From contig MU858060.1 in NCBI GenBank assembly GCA_033297075.1, forward strand, positions 62,001 to 126,000: 64,000 nucleotides of DNA, read 5' to 3'. How positions within the stretch are numbered: the stretch's first letter is position 1; each line of letters opens with the position of its first letter. Shown here one piece after another: positions 23,337-36,069 of this stretch. This stretch comes from Rhypophila decipiens. Its lineage: Eukaryota; Ascomycota; Sordariomycetes; Sordariales; Naviculisporaceae. A program made the position numbers and the translations under genes. The notes under the pieces are model-generated. The model was not told the DNA's origin and made no database searches. It saw only the letters and a list, made by a program, of their open reading frames with translations.

Positions 23337-24300
23337 CTACTGGACGCCGGCTGCCTTCATCCGCTCAAAGCATTTCTTGTAGGCCTCATGGATCTCGGGC
23401 ACCTCGTAGCCGTACTCCTTCAGCTTGGTCGTGAGCTTGGTGGTGTCCAGCTTGCAGTTGCTCCGGCCGGCCTTGATAACCTTGGCCTGCTCCTCCAGGC
23501 TGAAGTTCTTCCAGGTGAACGAAGGGCGCACGATATCCCGGAACAGTGTGAGCACCTCGTTGTGCGAGATGGCGCCAGGGTTGGTGAAGTTGTAGACTCC
23601 GAGCTCGTTGTGTTCGGCTAGGAGGATCGACGCCGGAAGGAGGTCGGTCAGGATGGTGTTGCTGTTGGGAATGTCAACCACACGGTCGTACTTGGCGATC
23701 TTGGTCACAAAGTTGCGGGAGTGCAGGTCGTCCGACACTGGCATACGCAGCCGGAGGATGAGGCAGTTGTTGTAGTGCTTCATGACCTGGACAGTGAAAA
23801 TCGGGGTCAGTATCCTTCTGCGTAGCACTGGCAATCATGGGAGTAGGTAATCTCACCTCCTCAACATGGGCTTTGGTCTCGGAATAGAAACTGCCCGCAA
23901 AGTTGGCCGGGTCCGTCTCGAGGAATCCAGGGCCGTCCCAGGGGTGAGCCTCGTCGTATTGGTAGATACAACCAGTGGCAAAGACGGTGCAGTGAATGCC
24001 CTTCAGGTAGCAGCAATCCGTCAAGTTCAGGGTGCCAATGACATTGGACCTCATGGTGGCTTCTTTGTTGTCCTCGCACCAGTCGACATTGGGTCGTCCA
24101 GTGCAGCCGGCAGCGTTCAGAACGTGGCTAGGTTGGACTCTCTCGAGCTCGGCGAGAACTGATTCACGGTTCTCCATGCGGATGGTCGTGGTGTGTACCT
24201 CCTTGCCCTGGCTCTCGAGCAGTGTCTTGAGGTGGCCAGCAACCCATCCCTCTCCGCCCCAGATCAGAAACCGGTTCGGCTTTGCTTCTTTAGAACCCAT
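23337..24300 (-). CDS. UDP-4-keto-6-deoxyglucose 3,5-epimerase/4-reductase (UDP-rhamnose synthesis)
   Basis: Two exons (24300-23857, 23786-23337) give 297 aa. It is a short Rossmann-fold SDR protein: dinucleotide motif GGEGWVAG at 15-22 and catalytic pair Tyr139 and Lys143 in YSETK. Overall length and motifs match the fungal and plant bifunctional epimerase/reductase that turns UDP-4-keto-6-deoxyglucose into UDP-rhamnose with NADPH (Botrytis BcER, plant UER1, C-terminal half of plant RHM). The 4,6-dehydratase needed before it is not in this window. The intron has donor GTGAGA and ends CAG, and joins VEE to VMKHYNN. The enzyme should be cytosolic, supplying rhamnose for cell-wall or secreted glycans. 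A distinct RmlD-like role is less likely. Confidence 0.9.
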
Positions 24301-26215
24301 GATGTCTGTTTCGTTTCAAGAACGTGATGCGCAGTCGGCGACGGATGAGCTGAAGAATAAAAAGACAAAGGCGAGATTGTCACAGCGGGAATCACGGAGA
24401 GGAGGAGTGAATGAAGAGAGGGGAAAGGCGGTGGGTAAGGATCGAGAGAAAGGCCAATAGATCAGACGATACGAAAGGACGCAAGGGGGCGACGATTTAA
24501 CTGGAATGGCTGGAACATGTCAAGGGCTGAATCTGCGATCTGCTTACAGGAAGGAGCTGAGGTACTGAGGGGCATTCAATAATGTCCATTTTGGTGTGAC
24601 TGGCCCCCATAAATAAAAATAAGCAACGAGACTATCTGCTGTCGCTGCTGCTCTCGACCACAGCTGGGAGCAGGCCCGGTCAGTGGTGATGAATCTTTAG
24701 GCCGGTCTGTCCTGAAAATGGTGGGGAGAGCTACGATCAAGGCGGTCAGGTCTGGAAGGGGTCTTTTTCACTTCACAACGCAGCGGGAAGATGCAGCTGT
24801 ATCCACACGCTTGGCGGAGTTGGGTACTGGACTCCTGGGCTCTCGACATTGGCTCCGTGCTTTTGCTGACCTCTGATTGCTCTATCTCGCCGTATCAACA
24901 AAACATTGACATTGCCTGAAATTGGTACCGGTACTGTAGATAAGGCGATCCAAACTTCCATTTGTACCGAAGGCGTCACGGGCGTGTGATACCGAAGGTG
25001 GGATGCGGGCCGTTTACCACGGTGGTGGAGGGGCAGGCCGCAAGAGCTTGCAGGTCGAGAGCATCGTTTTTTCGAGGTGCTACTCATTTTGAGGTCCAGA
25101 AATTCTTGGTGATCCATGAACCAAACGCGGGCCACCAATCCCAGGACAATGAGTGGTTGACATCAATCATCCTCCCCCTCCTTGTCCCCCCATCACGCAC
25201 GCAGCCGCCGCCTGCCTGAGCTATGAGGTCCTGAATTTTGACTTTCCCCCTATCCTCTTATTGTCCCTTGCCGTACGCCCATCGTGGAGAACACGACCAA
25301 GTATCTTTATTTGGACCGGACCGGCTGCTGTTTGCTTTCTCTCGGGGCTTTCCTCTCCTCTGTTTGAACGGCCGTTTCTTTTCCATCATCTCACGTCCTT
25401 CCTCGTCGTCGTTCCTCATTTCCCGGCTCTTTGCTTTTGGGTTCCCTTATCATCCTCTTTCCTCAATCTTTTTTCCTACACTCTCCTCATCTCATCTTTA
25501 TCCTCATTTACTCGTACACGCAGCTCCGGGCATTAGCCTCCCCTCGTGAGTTGGCTGTCACGAGAGTCCTACGACCCCTCGTGCAACTTGCTATTCTGCT
25601 TGCCAGTTAAAATTACCGTTATTATATCGCCGAGCACCGGTCCATCGTCAATTGTCTCTCAAGCTTCTCTAGCGCGCCCGTTGTCCTGTCACATTTGGTG
25701 CCAACTAAGAAGCTGTCCGTCTCCGTCTCCGTCCGTTCTCTATCTCCCATTAAGCGACGTGCCGGTAAACGCGGGGATCATCCGTCCATCCTTCATCGCC
25801 ACACACCGTTATCGCCGACACTGGGGTTTTTTTGTGTGTATTCCACACGAAAGGAAGAGAACAGGATTTATTTCGCTACTTTCCGATACTTGACACTAAT
25901 TTTTGGCTCGCATCACTCGGCTGTTGGATTCTGTTGCCCTTCAATTTTATTTCTACCATTCTTCTCTGGTTCTGCTTCTCGAGCTAGCACAGCCTAGCAA
26001 GGTAGAGCAGCCTTCCCCCATTCAATCGACGTTTCGGTGTCTGGTTCTTTTTGTGGGGCACCTTCCGCCAAGAGACAACCTGCGCAATACTTTCTTCTCC
26101 CAATCACCGCCTTCTTCCCACTTTGCATCCTGTCCCCTCCCAGCCGCTCCTGATCAAGCCCGACAACAACGCACTTTCCTCACCTCGTGCCGATACACCG
26201 ACACAAACCTTCAAG
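24301..26215. other. Long 5' flank of the Pub1-like gene
   Basis: 1.9 kb between divergent genes. From about 25150 the plus strand is strongly pyrimidine-rich, as in long fungal 5' leaders, and contains many short upstream ATG frames. No separate gene is supported. Confidence 0.5.
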
Positions 26216-27964
26216 ATGGCTGACAACGGACCTTCCGCGACCGGGCAACTCCCTCCCCCGCCCCAGTCCAACGCCGGTGCGCCGGGCTACGAAAACGGTC
26301 AGAACCCGTCGAATAACCCGTCCCACCTGCCACCTCCTCCACTTCACATCCCACAGAACACGAATCCCATCCCAACCGCCATCACTTCGCCCATGGGTGG
26401 AAGCGGTGATAAGAGCGGCATGATGTCGCCAGCCAGCGCTGCTGCCTTTGCCCGCCGTGCGGCGCCCGAGCCTAACAAGCGGGCGCTCTATGTGGGAGGA
26501 CTCGATCCTCGAGTCACCGAGGACGTGCTGCGCCAGATATTCGAGACTACCGGCCATGTGCAAAACGTCAAGATCATCCCCGACAAGAACGTGAGTGCAC
26601 AAATACACATCTCTCTTTCCTGTCGAGTACCTGGTTGTTCTCAATCCCACTTCGATTTACCCAATCGACCATGTCTGAACTTATACTGACCCTACTAGGC
26701 TAAGGGTTACAATTATGGTTTCGTCGAGTATGATGACCCCGGTGCCGCTGAGCGCGCCATGGCTACCTTGAATGGTCGTCGTGTCCATCAATCGGTTAGT
26801 CCTACGTCGCCACAATGAATTGCAGCCGAGCGCACAACTGACAGGTTTGGTAGGAAATCCGTGTCAACTGGGCCTACCAGTCCAATTCCAACAACAAGGA
26901 GGATACCTCAAACCACTTCCACATTTTCGTCGGTGATCTGTCCAACGAAGTCAACGATGAGGTGCTCCTGCAGGCCTTCTCTGCCTTCGGCTCCGTGTCC
27001 GAGGCCCGTGTTATGTGGGACATGAAGACTGGTCGCTCTCGTGGTTATGGTTTCGTCGCCTTCCGGGAACGACCCGATGCCGAAAAGGCGCTCAGTTCCA
27101 TGGATGGCGAATGGCTTGGATCCCGTGCAATTCGTTGCAACTGGGCCAACCAGAAGGGGCAGCCATCGATTGCCCAGCAGACCGCGATGCAGCAAATGGG
27201 CATGACACCCACCACTCCATACGGTCACCACCACTTCCCCACGCACGGTGTTCACAGCTACGATATGATCGTCGCCCAGACGCCGGCTTGGCAGACCACA
27301 TGCTATGTTGGCAACTTGACCCCATACACCACCCAGCAGGACCTCGTCCCCTTGTTCCAGAATTTCGGTTACGTCGTCGAGTCGCGTTTCCAGGCCGACC
27401 GCGGCTTTGCTTTCATCAAGATGGACACACACGAAAATGCCGCCATGGCCATCTGCCAGCTTAATGGTTATAATGTTAATGGGCGGCCCTTGAAGTGCAG
27501 CGTACGTGTTGGAAAGCAACTCTTCCCATCTTCTTCTGTCTTGAGATCTAACTTGTGTGTGTGCAGTGGGGTAAGGACAAGACACCAAATGCTGCTGGAG
27601 GTCCGTTTGACCCCAGCCAGCAGTATAGCCCCCAGAGCGCGCAGACGCCAGGGTACCCAGGTACGCCCTCCACATATTTCAACCAGTATAGTGGTAAGTA
27701 GCACTGCTGGGACTCAGACCGGACTGAGAGCTGACGGCTTATTTAGGATCCTATCCTGGAGGTCAGCAAAACAACTTCTCGGGCCCCCAAGCTCAGTCGC
27801 CGGCCGGTTATAACGCCCAGCCCATGGGCTTTGCTAGTCCGCCAAGCGCCGGTGGCTATGGACGCGGCCAGGGCGGTCCCAACCCCGGGCAGGGGCAGCA
27901 GCAGTGGACCCAACCTCCCGCCGGCCAGAACTTCAACAATGGCTTTGCCGGATACCAAGGTTAG
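26216..27964 (+). CDS. pub1: Three-RRM RNA-binding protein, Pub1/TIA-1 family
   Basis: Five exons (26216-26590, 26699-26794, 26854-27501, 27567-27693, 27747-27964) give 487 aa. After a proline-rich N-terminus come three RRMs: about 89-163 (RNP2 LYVGGL, RNP1 KGYNYGFVEY), 180-256 (IFVGDL, RSRGYGFVAF) and 305-376 (CYVGNL, DRGFAFIKM). The tail is Gln/Gly/Pro-rich and prion-like. Arrangement and motifs match yeast Pub1 and animal TIA-1, which bind U-rich poly(A) RNA, act in mRNA stability and translation, and gather in stress granules. Donors are canonical (GTGAGT, GTTAGT, GTACGT, GTAAGT). The preceding 1.9 kb pyrimidine-rich leader hints at post-transcriptional control, which is inference. Confidence 0.93.
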
Positions 27965-29326
27965 GCGAGACGTAGGCATGTCGTCCTTCGCCTTTCTTGA
28001 AAAAGTTCCCGTTATTTCTCTCTTTTCGGCCCGGGCGGAGCTGCCATATAACTTTTCCCAAGATGCATTGGCATCGTTTTATGACACGAGGACATTTCTG
28101 CGGACTAAAATGCCATTTTGGTTGGGGTGGATGGTATGGAGTATTTCAAGATTTATCAAGGACGGATTTGGCAGGTTCGGCGGAAAGTGGCCTGATGATG
28201 ATTCTAAGGAGCCTTCTCTTTTTCAGTTTGTCTATGTGTTGTGTGTCTGGCTTCCTTTTGACGGGGTTTTGATGTAGCACATCTTTTCTCTCCTTTCTTC
28301 TAGTCGCGATATTTTTCTCACTTGGGCTTCTTTGCTGACATGCTTTTTTCCTCGTCGCTATTTTTGTTGGTTCGTCTCCCTCTTTCTTTTCTATTTGCCT
28401 TCCTTTCCTTTCACTTCAGCTAGTGATTCCCACAGGCATGATGTTTTCAAACTTATGACGTTAATTTCCTGGAGGAGCAGCCTGAATGTCAGATTGTAGC
28501 TGTCGACTTCTCTCTCTAGTCCTCATCTGTTTTCTTTATCTCTCTCATGAACCACTTCTGGATTTCCAAGTCTAAAAAGAAAGGGCGGGGGCGTTTTTCT
28601 CTCTGTCCATGTATTTTCCGGCGAAAGAAAAATGACCCTCTCATACCCTATGTCTATGTTGTTTATTCAGTTTGGTTTATGAATTTCCAATCTCTTCCGG
28701 TAGTCTTTTTTCTAGGGCTTGTTTTTCTTGCTTGCAGCAACGCACTTGATACCACAGAGTTTCGTCAACGCAGTCGATTATTCCAGTCTTCCATCCCATT
28801 CAGCAGAAAAGGTTTCCTTCACTGGTCCGGCGTTCCATTACTATCATAACTACCAGGCTTCCTTAATATCTGCCTGTTCAGTGGCTTCCTTTCTGCTTAC
28901 TACCTCGACAGTCTATCATCTTGATGTATGGTTGCACGCCGATTTCCATGATGCTTTTCCGGGCTATCTCTTTCCCCCCATAATGGCGTCACAAAATATC
29001 CGCCCTCGTTTTCGTGCCCTTTTTCTGTACGAGTAGTGTATAACAAACCCAGTAGCCAATCTGACTCTTCAATTTCTTTATCCTTTCCCGAAGAATGGGA
29101 AACAATATTGGGCTCATCGGATTGACAAGGCCTTGACATTGGACACTCATGTATGTATTATCACATGGCGAGGCTGCAATTTAAGATTCGGGATGGGAAA
29201 AATTCAAATGACAACATGATAATCTGCCCCAAGATGGGTACCTACGCTCTTCTCTTTTCTGTTTCTCATGTCCAGGACTAGACTCTGACAGCACAGCCTT
29301 GCCATCTTACTGATTGACCGGTACTT

Positions 29327-29362
29327 TCCGTGGGATCAGAAAGCAGAAACTGATCCCACGGA
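29327..29362. repeat. Perfect 13-bp inverted repeat (hairpin)
   Basis: Arms TCCGTGGGATCAG (29327-29339) and CTGATCCCACGGA (29350-29362) are exactly complementary around a 10-nt A-rich loop. No T run follows, so a polymerase III type terminator is unlikely. Confidence 0.9.
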
Positions 29363-29415
29363 CCGAGGTAATTCGGAGGGGGGTCTAAATTCTCACCTCG
29401 TTACAACAGACTGTG

Positions 29416-29448
29416 AGCTTCTTGACGTCTCGTGCGTGTCAAGAAGCT
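29416..29448. repeat. Perfect 11-bp inverted repeat (hairpin)
   Basis: Arms AGCTTCTTGAC (29416-29426) and GTCAAGAAGCT (29438-29448) are exactly complementary around an 11-nt loop, 53 bp after the preceding hairpin. Confidence 0.9.
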
Positions 29449-30609
29449 AACGAGTCAGTACGGAACTACTCTTGGAACAAGAAACCCACGTGCTTTCCGA
29501 GGATGTGATGTGGGTGGCGTTTGTTGGGGAGTGGGTTTCGACAAGCGGGAGCAACAGTTTGTTTACTTTGCCCCCTTTTCCACCTTGGCTTGGCATGAAA
29601 CATGTCTGTCCACAAACAAACCTTGGTCACCAGTCCTCGTAGATATGATTCGAAGGCAATCCTTAACTTAACAATTTCGTGCTTCTTGGGAAATCTTGAC
29701 AGTTTAGGATGTGGATGAGATCAAGAGAGGCTTGATACTCTCCGTGGCGTACTAGATGGGAAGAGAACTGAGTTCATCAAGGCAAAACCCAGGAAAAGAA
29801 GCCGAAAGGCTGAATACAGTTTGGAGCTGTGAGCAGAAAAACTTTGTTTCTGCGTACCTTCGCAAGTCGGTGACGATGGGGCTCCGTCCTGCCCTGATGA
29901 ACGACATCACTTCTTCGACTCAGAGCAGGAACCGCCAGCCAGTGTACGTACCTGCCCTCGCCTTCAACACCACTCATATGAAGAATTACAAAATTTTGCC
30001 CAGATAAGCCATAACAGTTCGATTCGGTGATAGTCTGACATGAGATCTAGGACGTCTCGGTGGCATAGGAAAACGGCGTGGCTTGCATCCCCCAGTGGAG
30101 CTTGAACAAGGGGGCGAGCAAACATGAAAGTCTGTTGAGTTTTTTGCCTCTGAGAGAATAACCCATCAAGCCACCAAGCCAAAGGTACATGGCAGAGGAG
30201 GTACCTGGTACATCCTCGGCTCCATCCGGTGCAGGCTTTTTCGACGTTTGCAAACTTTATTTTGCACAGGAAAAATATATAAGAAAAGAGCTCGGCAAGC
30301 CGAGCTCAGACCATGGAAGTTGTTCAGTTGTTATCATCCTTTTGTCTCAATGAGAACAATACAGATGCATTACTGTTGGTTTTCTTCATTGCAGTTGCAA
30401 ACCCTGCGCGGGATTCGTTCTTTTAAAGGGCATGTTGGTTCTTGGCAGTTCTTCTCGGGGGAAGGCGGTGTTACTTGGGAGGTTTGAGAGACGGTTTGTG
30501 CCTTCTCTCTCTCTCTTTCAAACTCCTGCCGGTGGGTGACGGGGGGATCGGACTATCCCCATATGTTTGCTGCGAAGCAGTAAACAGAACGATCAAGCTG
30601 GTTACCGCC

Positions 30610-30935
30610 ATGTTGGACGATGATGAGACTGGCACTGGTCTTGTGATTTGAGTGAGATAGACATGAACCTATATAATTATGGGCTCTGCTATGCTGCTAC
30701 AACACTTTGCCAGCTCAAGAGGTCTGAGTCCCCCGCCGCTTCTATCTATTGTATTGCGGTTGCGAGCTGGTTACGGAGGACTGTGTACTTATGTTGGACA
30801 ATGATGAGACTGGCACTGGTCTTTTGATTTGAGTGAGATAGACATGAACCTGTTTGGGCTCTGCTATGCTGCTTCAACACATTACCAGCTCAAGATATCT
30901 GAGTCCCCCCACCGCTCTATCTGCTGTAGTGCGGT
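30610..30935 (+). repeat. Direct repeat, two copies of about 150 bp, period 181 bp
   Basis: Copy A spans 30610-30760 and copy B 30791-30935. Both start ATGTTGGAC, contain GATGAGACTGGCACTGGTCTT and TGAGTGAGATAGACATGAACC (written here as seen in both), then GGGCTCTGCTATGCTGCT, and end near TGCGGT. They differ by scattered substitutions and a small deletion in copy B after ATGAACCT. Neither copy has a coherent open frame. Confidence 0.85.
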
Positions 30936-33065
30936 ATAAGATGGTCTGCTTGCGAGCCCCAAGTGGTGGTCGTTTCTTTGCAAGAGTATTTCCGGTCTTC
31001 TTGTTTTGTCTTTACTGCTTTGCTCCTAGGTAGCTAGAATGGTGGACATACTGCTGGGCTCAGTGCTTTAAGGAGCGGGAGGATGAATGATTTCAAGGTC
31101 TGTATCTTCATATCTTTATATTATTATTATGGAACTAACTCCTCGAAAATAGGCACGCTATCATGTATATCGGGAGAATGCCCATATCAGACATTTTGGT
31201 CTTGGTCCGCCTGATTCCATGGCCTAGGATCCCCTTGCCTCCTCGCCCCCTCGAGTCTGTCCTTAAGCTCCCTTCTTGACATCGCGCCATAAAATCTTTC
31301 GTCTAGATGCATATTGGACTGGACAGAGCGGTTCCGACTCCTGAATGCCATCGAGTTATTTCGTCCTCGTCAGCTGCAAGTGCTGGCTGTCGACCCAGCG
31401 GATCTCGCTCGTCTTTCTAAAACATGAATACGGATTCGCCCGAAGTAAAGGACTGAGGATTCCCAGTCGAGACTTGAAAATGTATCCTTTTATCTGTCAG
31501 TGTGCCAATTAGTAAGGGGGTTGGTCAAGTGCCAGCTATAACCCTAACCCCAGAACAGGTTGATGGCCCGTCTCGTTTGATACATGGGGCCCTGACGGTA
31601 TTTTGAACATCCATACAAACACCTGGGACGGGATATCCCAGATCCAAGACAAGGCACAAGGCAAAAGAGCTCCTCAAAGAAAAACATGAAACATTGTGGG
31701 GATCAATTGGTGCCATTCCGCCGATCAAAGAAGAGAGATAAAAATGAATGTTCCACTCGATGCCTGTTTGCGGGATATTCCACAAGCGCTGAGGATACAC
31801 TGCTCCCGTGTCAACGGAGTGTCGCAACAAAATGAGCTTGTAACAAAAGTTCATAGTAGGAGCACCGTGTGGATGCGAGTTTGAGGTCGGTAATTGGTGC
31901 CAGCGGAGGAGGACTGGAAGATCAAGCATCCCGCCACCAGCCACTTTTTTGCCCGTCCTGTTTTGGGGGGCACTTGACCGTCTCGAGGCTTTTTAAGGCT
32001 CCAGGAACGATGCCCCTTTTCCCTTCAGCAGCTGATGCACGTGGTTGCAGCCCGACCAGCTGCCCAATACAACCTTTACAGGACGGGAAGCTTCATGTTC
32101 TTCGAGGAACAAAAAAGGAGCGGTTGATTGAAACTGCTGTCAGTAAAAACTATGCATCTGTCCCTCTATTCCTGTCATACGTTATGAGTATTACTTTTTT
32201 ATTATCCAGCTGGCGATTTCATGTGTTCACTGAATATTACCTGAATTTGGTCTTCTTTAGTATCCGTAGGTAGTATTTGTTTCCATGCAGCCCCATCCTT
32301 ACATCAGACTTTAGGTTTTGTCTGTAGCACACCCGAGAATCACAAACTTTCACTTTGATTGCTAATTCCCCAGCTTCCTTGAAATTTCTTGGTTTTGTCA
32401 CAGGGCAAAACCTAGAAAAACCCAGAGCGACCGCAACTGCAACTCTTTGATCTTGAGCGTTTGGTGGCTGGTGAACTGTGGGTCGTGATCCTCTCCCCTA
32501 AGGAGTACATGTAACCGCGTCAGGCCAAGGACAGCCCGGCAGCTCATTAATCACTGGGTCGGAACAAGGCGTGTGATGTCCCCATGCGAATAACATTCAA
32601 AGATACAACATTGGATGGGCCATAGATTGTTCATTCAAGCCAGAAAAGACTTCTTTCTTCAACTTGAGGCATTCAAGAGATGTTTCATCCTCGTTTATGT
32701 GAAATGTACGGAGTACGGAGCTCTCACTGATTGTGCTGGGTAATCCTCGCTAAAGTTCATTAGCGCGTTCAGCCATCGCTGGGCCCTGGCCCACCTGGCC
32801 GCACCCGCTCAAGTTGCAGTCCAACCTTGACCTGTGCTCCCACTCCTGGTTGCTGCTGATGAGAGCGACAGAGCGGGTCCCCTTGCGCAACCCCCCCTCG
32901 GACACCTAAACTCCCACCACCGTCACCTCTCATCGCAAGACAACACATCGTCCTGAAAACCACGTCCACAATTCCCGAAAGCCGCATTCTCGAGCACCGT
33001 CCTCCCGGAATCATCACCACGCGCTATTGCGGCCTGGCATCCTTTTTACACCAGTGCCGGCAGCC

Positions 33066-36000
33066 ATGGAGCCGACATGGCAGGCGTACCCCGACTCTGC
33101 GACCGGCAGCGGTTCGAGGAGATATAATAATGGCACCAGTTCCAATCAGATGTCGCCCCGCGACTACGGCAATGGGCAGCCTCAGGTCCAACACCAGCAG
33201 CAGCAGGCCCATATCCAACATCAACAGCAACAGCAACAGGCCCAGCCCCCAGCCGGCTTCAAGTTTGACCAGTACCAAGGTGGCCTAAATCCACAGCAGC
33301 AGACAGCTTCGACGTCGCCCATGACGAGCCCTCAGCTTCGCGACGGCAATGGCGATGTTCGCATGCAAGACGCCAATGACCCCTACGCCGGCATCAAGTA
33401 CCCCTTGAGGCCCCATCACCAACACCAGCTCTCTGGCGGCCTTTCCTCCAACCTGCATCAGTCCCAAGAACCCTCCTCGGCCGCCCAGCGCTACTCACCC
33501 ATGGAAGTGCTCTCCCCCGCCAACTCGTACGCGCCATCCAAGCCGGCTTTGGGGAGCAATCAATTCTCACAGTCACCCGCGCAGCGCCAGTCGCCGACCC
33601 GGTCATCAGATTACGGTCCTCAGAGCCCCTACTACAGCTCCCGGCAAGGATCGTCCCACCTGCCCCCTCTTAATCAGTACACTCCTGGCCAGCCTGGTCA
33701 GGAGGGTTACCAGTCCTCCGCAGTTGCCGCTATGGACAACGCCTACATGGATCCCAAATCACCAAGGCGGATTGTCCAGCCGGCGCCTCAGTTCGAAAAG
33801 GGCCCTGTGCCAGAACTCAAGAAGATCCGGGGACCATCCGACTTGAGGCCCAAGGTCAATACTCAACCAGCCTTTCGGCGTGCAAATCCAGAAGGCGGCT
33901 TCATCAGCGCAAGTCTCTCTTCCACTGCAAGACAATCTTGACACAGATTACCGTGCTAACTACTCGTGCAACAGCCTCTGCAAGCCCTCACGGTGCATCT
34001 TCCTGCCACCTACAGGATATGCAATCCCAATTTCAAATACGAGTCGTCGCGAAACCCTCGTCGTGTCTTGACCAAACCGAGCAAGGGCACCAAGAACGAT
34101 GGGTACGATAACGAGGACAGCGATTACATCCTCTACGTGAACGACATATTAGGCTCAGAAGAAGCAGGACACAAGTATGTTGCTCATTAGTCGTGGCTGT
34201 CTGTATCGTGCTAACTGAGATGCCATAGGAACCGCTATCTCATCCTCGACGTTCTCGGCCAAGGAACATTCGGCCAAGTCGTCAAGTGCCAGAATTTGAA
34301 AACGCAAGAGGTGGTGGCGGTCAAGGTCATCAAGAACAGAACCGCATACTTTAATCAGAGTATGATGGAAGTATCTGTTTTGGATCTGGTATGTCTACCG
34401 AGCATTCCTATGTAAATTCTTCTTTCTTTCGGGTGCCGTACTGACAACCTTTACAGCTCAATACCAAGCTTGACAGGAACGACGATCACCATCTCTTGCG
34501 ACTTAAAGATACATTCATTCACCGGCAGCATCTGTGCCTGGTGTTCGAGCTGCTGAGCGTAAACTTGTACGAGTTAATCAAACAGAACCAATTCCGCGGA
34601 CTGAGCACAACCCTTGTTCGCGTTTTTGCCCAACAGCTGCTCAACGGGCTTTCTCTGCTGAACAAGGCGAGGCTGATACATTGCGACTTGAAACCCGAGA
34701 ACATTCTCCTGAAGAATCTCGAGAGCCCCATCATCAAGATCATCGATTTCGGCTCCGCGTGCGACGAGCGTCAGACGGTCTACACCTACATCCAGTCGAG
34801 GTTCTACCGATCGCCCGAAGTGCTGCTTGGTCTTCCGTATTCTTCGGCCATCGACATGTGGTCCCTGGGCTGTATCGTGGTGGAGCTTTTCCTCGGTCTG
34901 CCCCTCTTCCCCGGTTCTTCTGAGTACAACCAGGTCTCGCGTATCGTTGAGATGTTGGGCAACCCGCCGAACTGGATGATTGAGATGGGCAAACAGGCGG
35001 GCGATTTCTTCGAGAAGAGGCAGGATGAGTTCAACCGGAAAACGTACCACCTCAAGAGCATGGAACAGTACTCCAGAGAGCATAACGGCGTGAAAGAGCA
35101 GCCAAGCAAGAAGTACTTCTCGGCAAATACGCTACCAGATATCATCAAGACCTATCCGATGCCGCGGAAAAACATGAAGCAATCGGAAATCGATAGGGGT
35201 AAGCAAAAGCAAAGAAGCAAAAGGAAAAGTGACTAGATGATGTGCTAACCACTCCAACAGAAATGAACAACCGGATCGCCTTCATTGACTTCGTCAGGGG
35301 CTTGTTGACAATCAACCCGCTGGAACGATGGTCCCCGCAACAAGCAAAGATGCACCCCTTCATCACGCAACAAAAGTTCACCGGGCCTTTCGTACCTCCC
35401 ATGAACTTGAAAGCCAGCTCTTTGAACCGATCGCCGGCGCCGGGCACCCAACAACAGCAGCAAGCCGAGGCTCTGAGCAAGTCGCGAGCCCAGGCTGCCC
35501 AGGCCCAAGCTAATTCTGCAGTACAATCTGCATATAACCCGATGGCTAACGCCGGATATCAGCAACCCTCTCATATACCTCAGCAACCAGCAATGTATGC
35601 GAATAGCAACCTCTACTCCCCAGGTGGCTCACAGCCCGGAGCGCCACCTCCTTATGCAGCGCAGCAGAACGCCTATGGCCAGATGGGCATGGCACAGCAA
35701 CCGGTACAGATGCCCCCAGGGAACTACTCAAACATCAACCAGCCCAACTTGTATGCCCAGCAGGCGAGGTCTAGGCAACGTGCGTCGACGATGGAGCAGC
35801 AGCAAAGCGGCATCCCGGCTGCCATTCAAAGGGTAGCGAGCCATCTGGATCCAAACCAGCCTATTCGGTTGCAGCCAAGCCCAGCGTACTACCCCCCTCC
35901 AGCAGATGGTGGTCTCGCAGGCGGCTACGATCAAACACCAGGCAGGGCGAGGAGAGGAAGCCGCGCACAGCAGACAACGCGCAGCAACCGCGACTTCATC

Positions 36001-36069
36001 CGGACCTTGGAAGAGCGAACCCTGGAGGAAGGCTTTATGGGAGGCAACAACCATTCGGGGTGGCACTAG
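33066..36069 (+). CDS. yak1: DYRK-family protein kinase Yak1
   Basis: Five exons (33066-33908, 33975-34174, 34229-34388, 34457-35198, 35261-36069) give 917 aa. The N-terminal 280 residues are Gln/Pro/Ser-rich. The Yak1-specific block PLQALTVHLPATYRICNP precedes the kinase domain (about 351-682): glycine loop LGQGTFGQV, lysine in VAVKVIKNR, HCDLKPEN at 476-483, IDFGSA at 496-501, and the DYRK activation loop Y510-T-Y512 with SRFYRSPE. The tail is Gln- and Pro-rich. DYRK kinases autophosphorylate the second Tyr of YxY; Yak1 acts against PKA/TOR growth signalling and in stress response. Intron 1 must use a GC donor (AGC then GCAAGT) to keep the conserved join FIS-PLQ; the nearest GT would shift the frame. 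Confidence 0.95.

Larger units (their letters stand above)
27965..33065. other. 5.1 kb gene-free region between pub1 and yak1
   Basis: No supported coding frame. Its start is the T-rich 3' UTR of the Pub1-like gene, its end the promoter of yak1. It contains two perfect hairpins (29327-29362, 29416-29448), a directly repeated block (30610-30935), a telomere-like box AACCCTAACCCC at 31540-31551 and one TACGGAGTA at 32707-32715. A non-coding RNA or a long yak1 5' UTR could occupy part of it; nothing in the sequence proves this. Confidence 0.5.

Noticed and set aside
30016..30030. GTTCGATTC resembling a tRNA B box
   Set aside because: No acceptor stem, D arm or anticodon arm can be formed around it.
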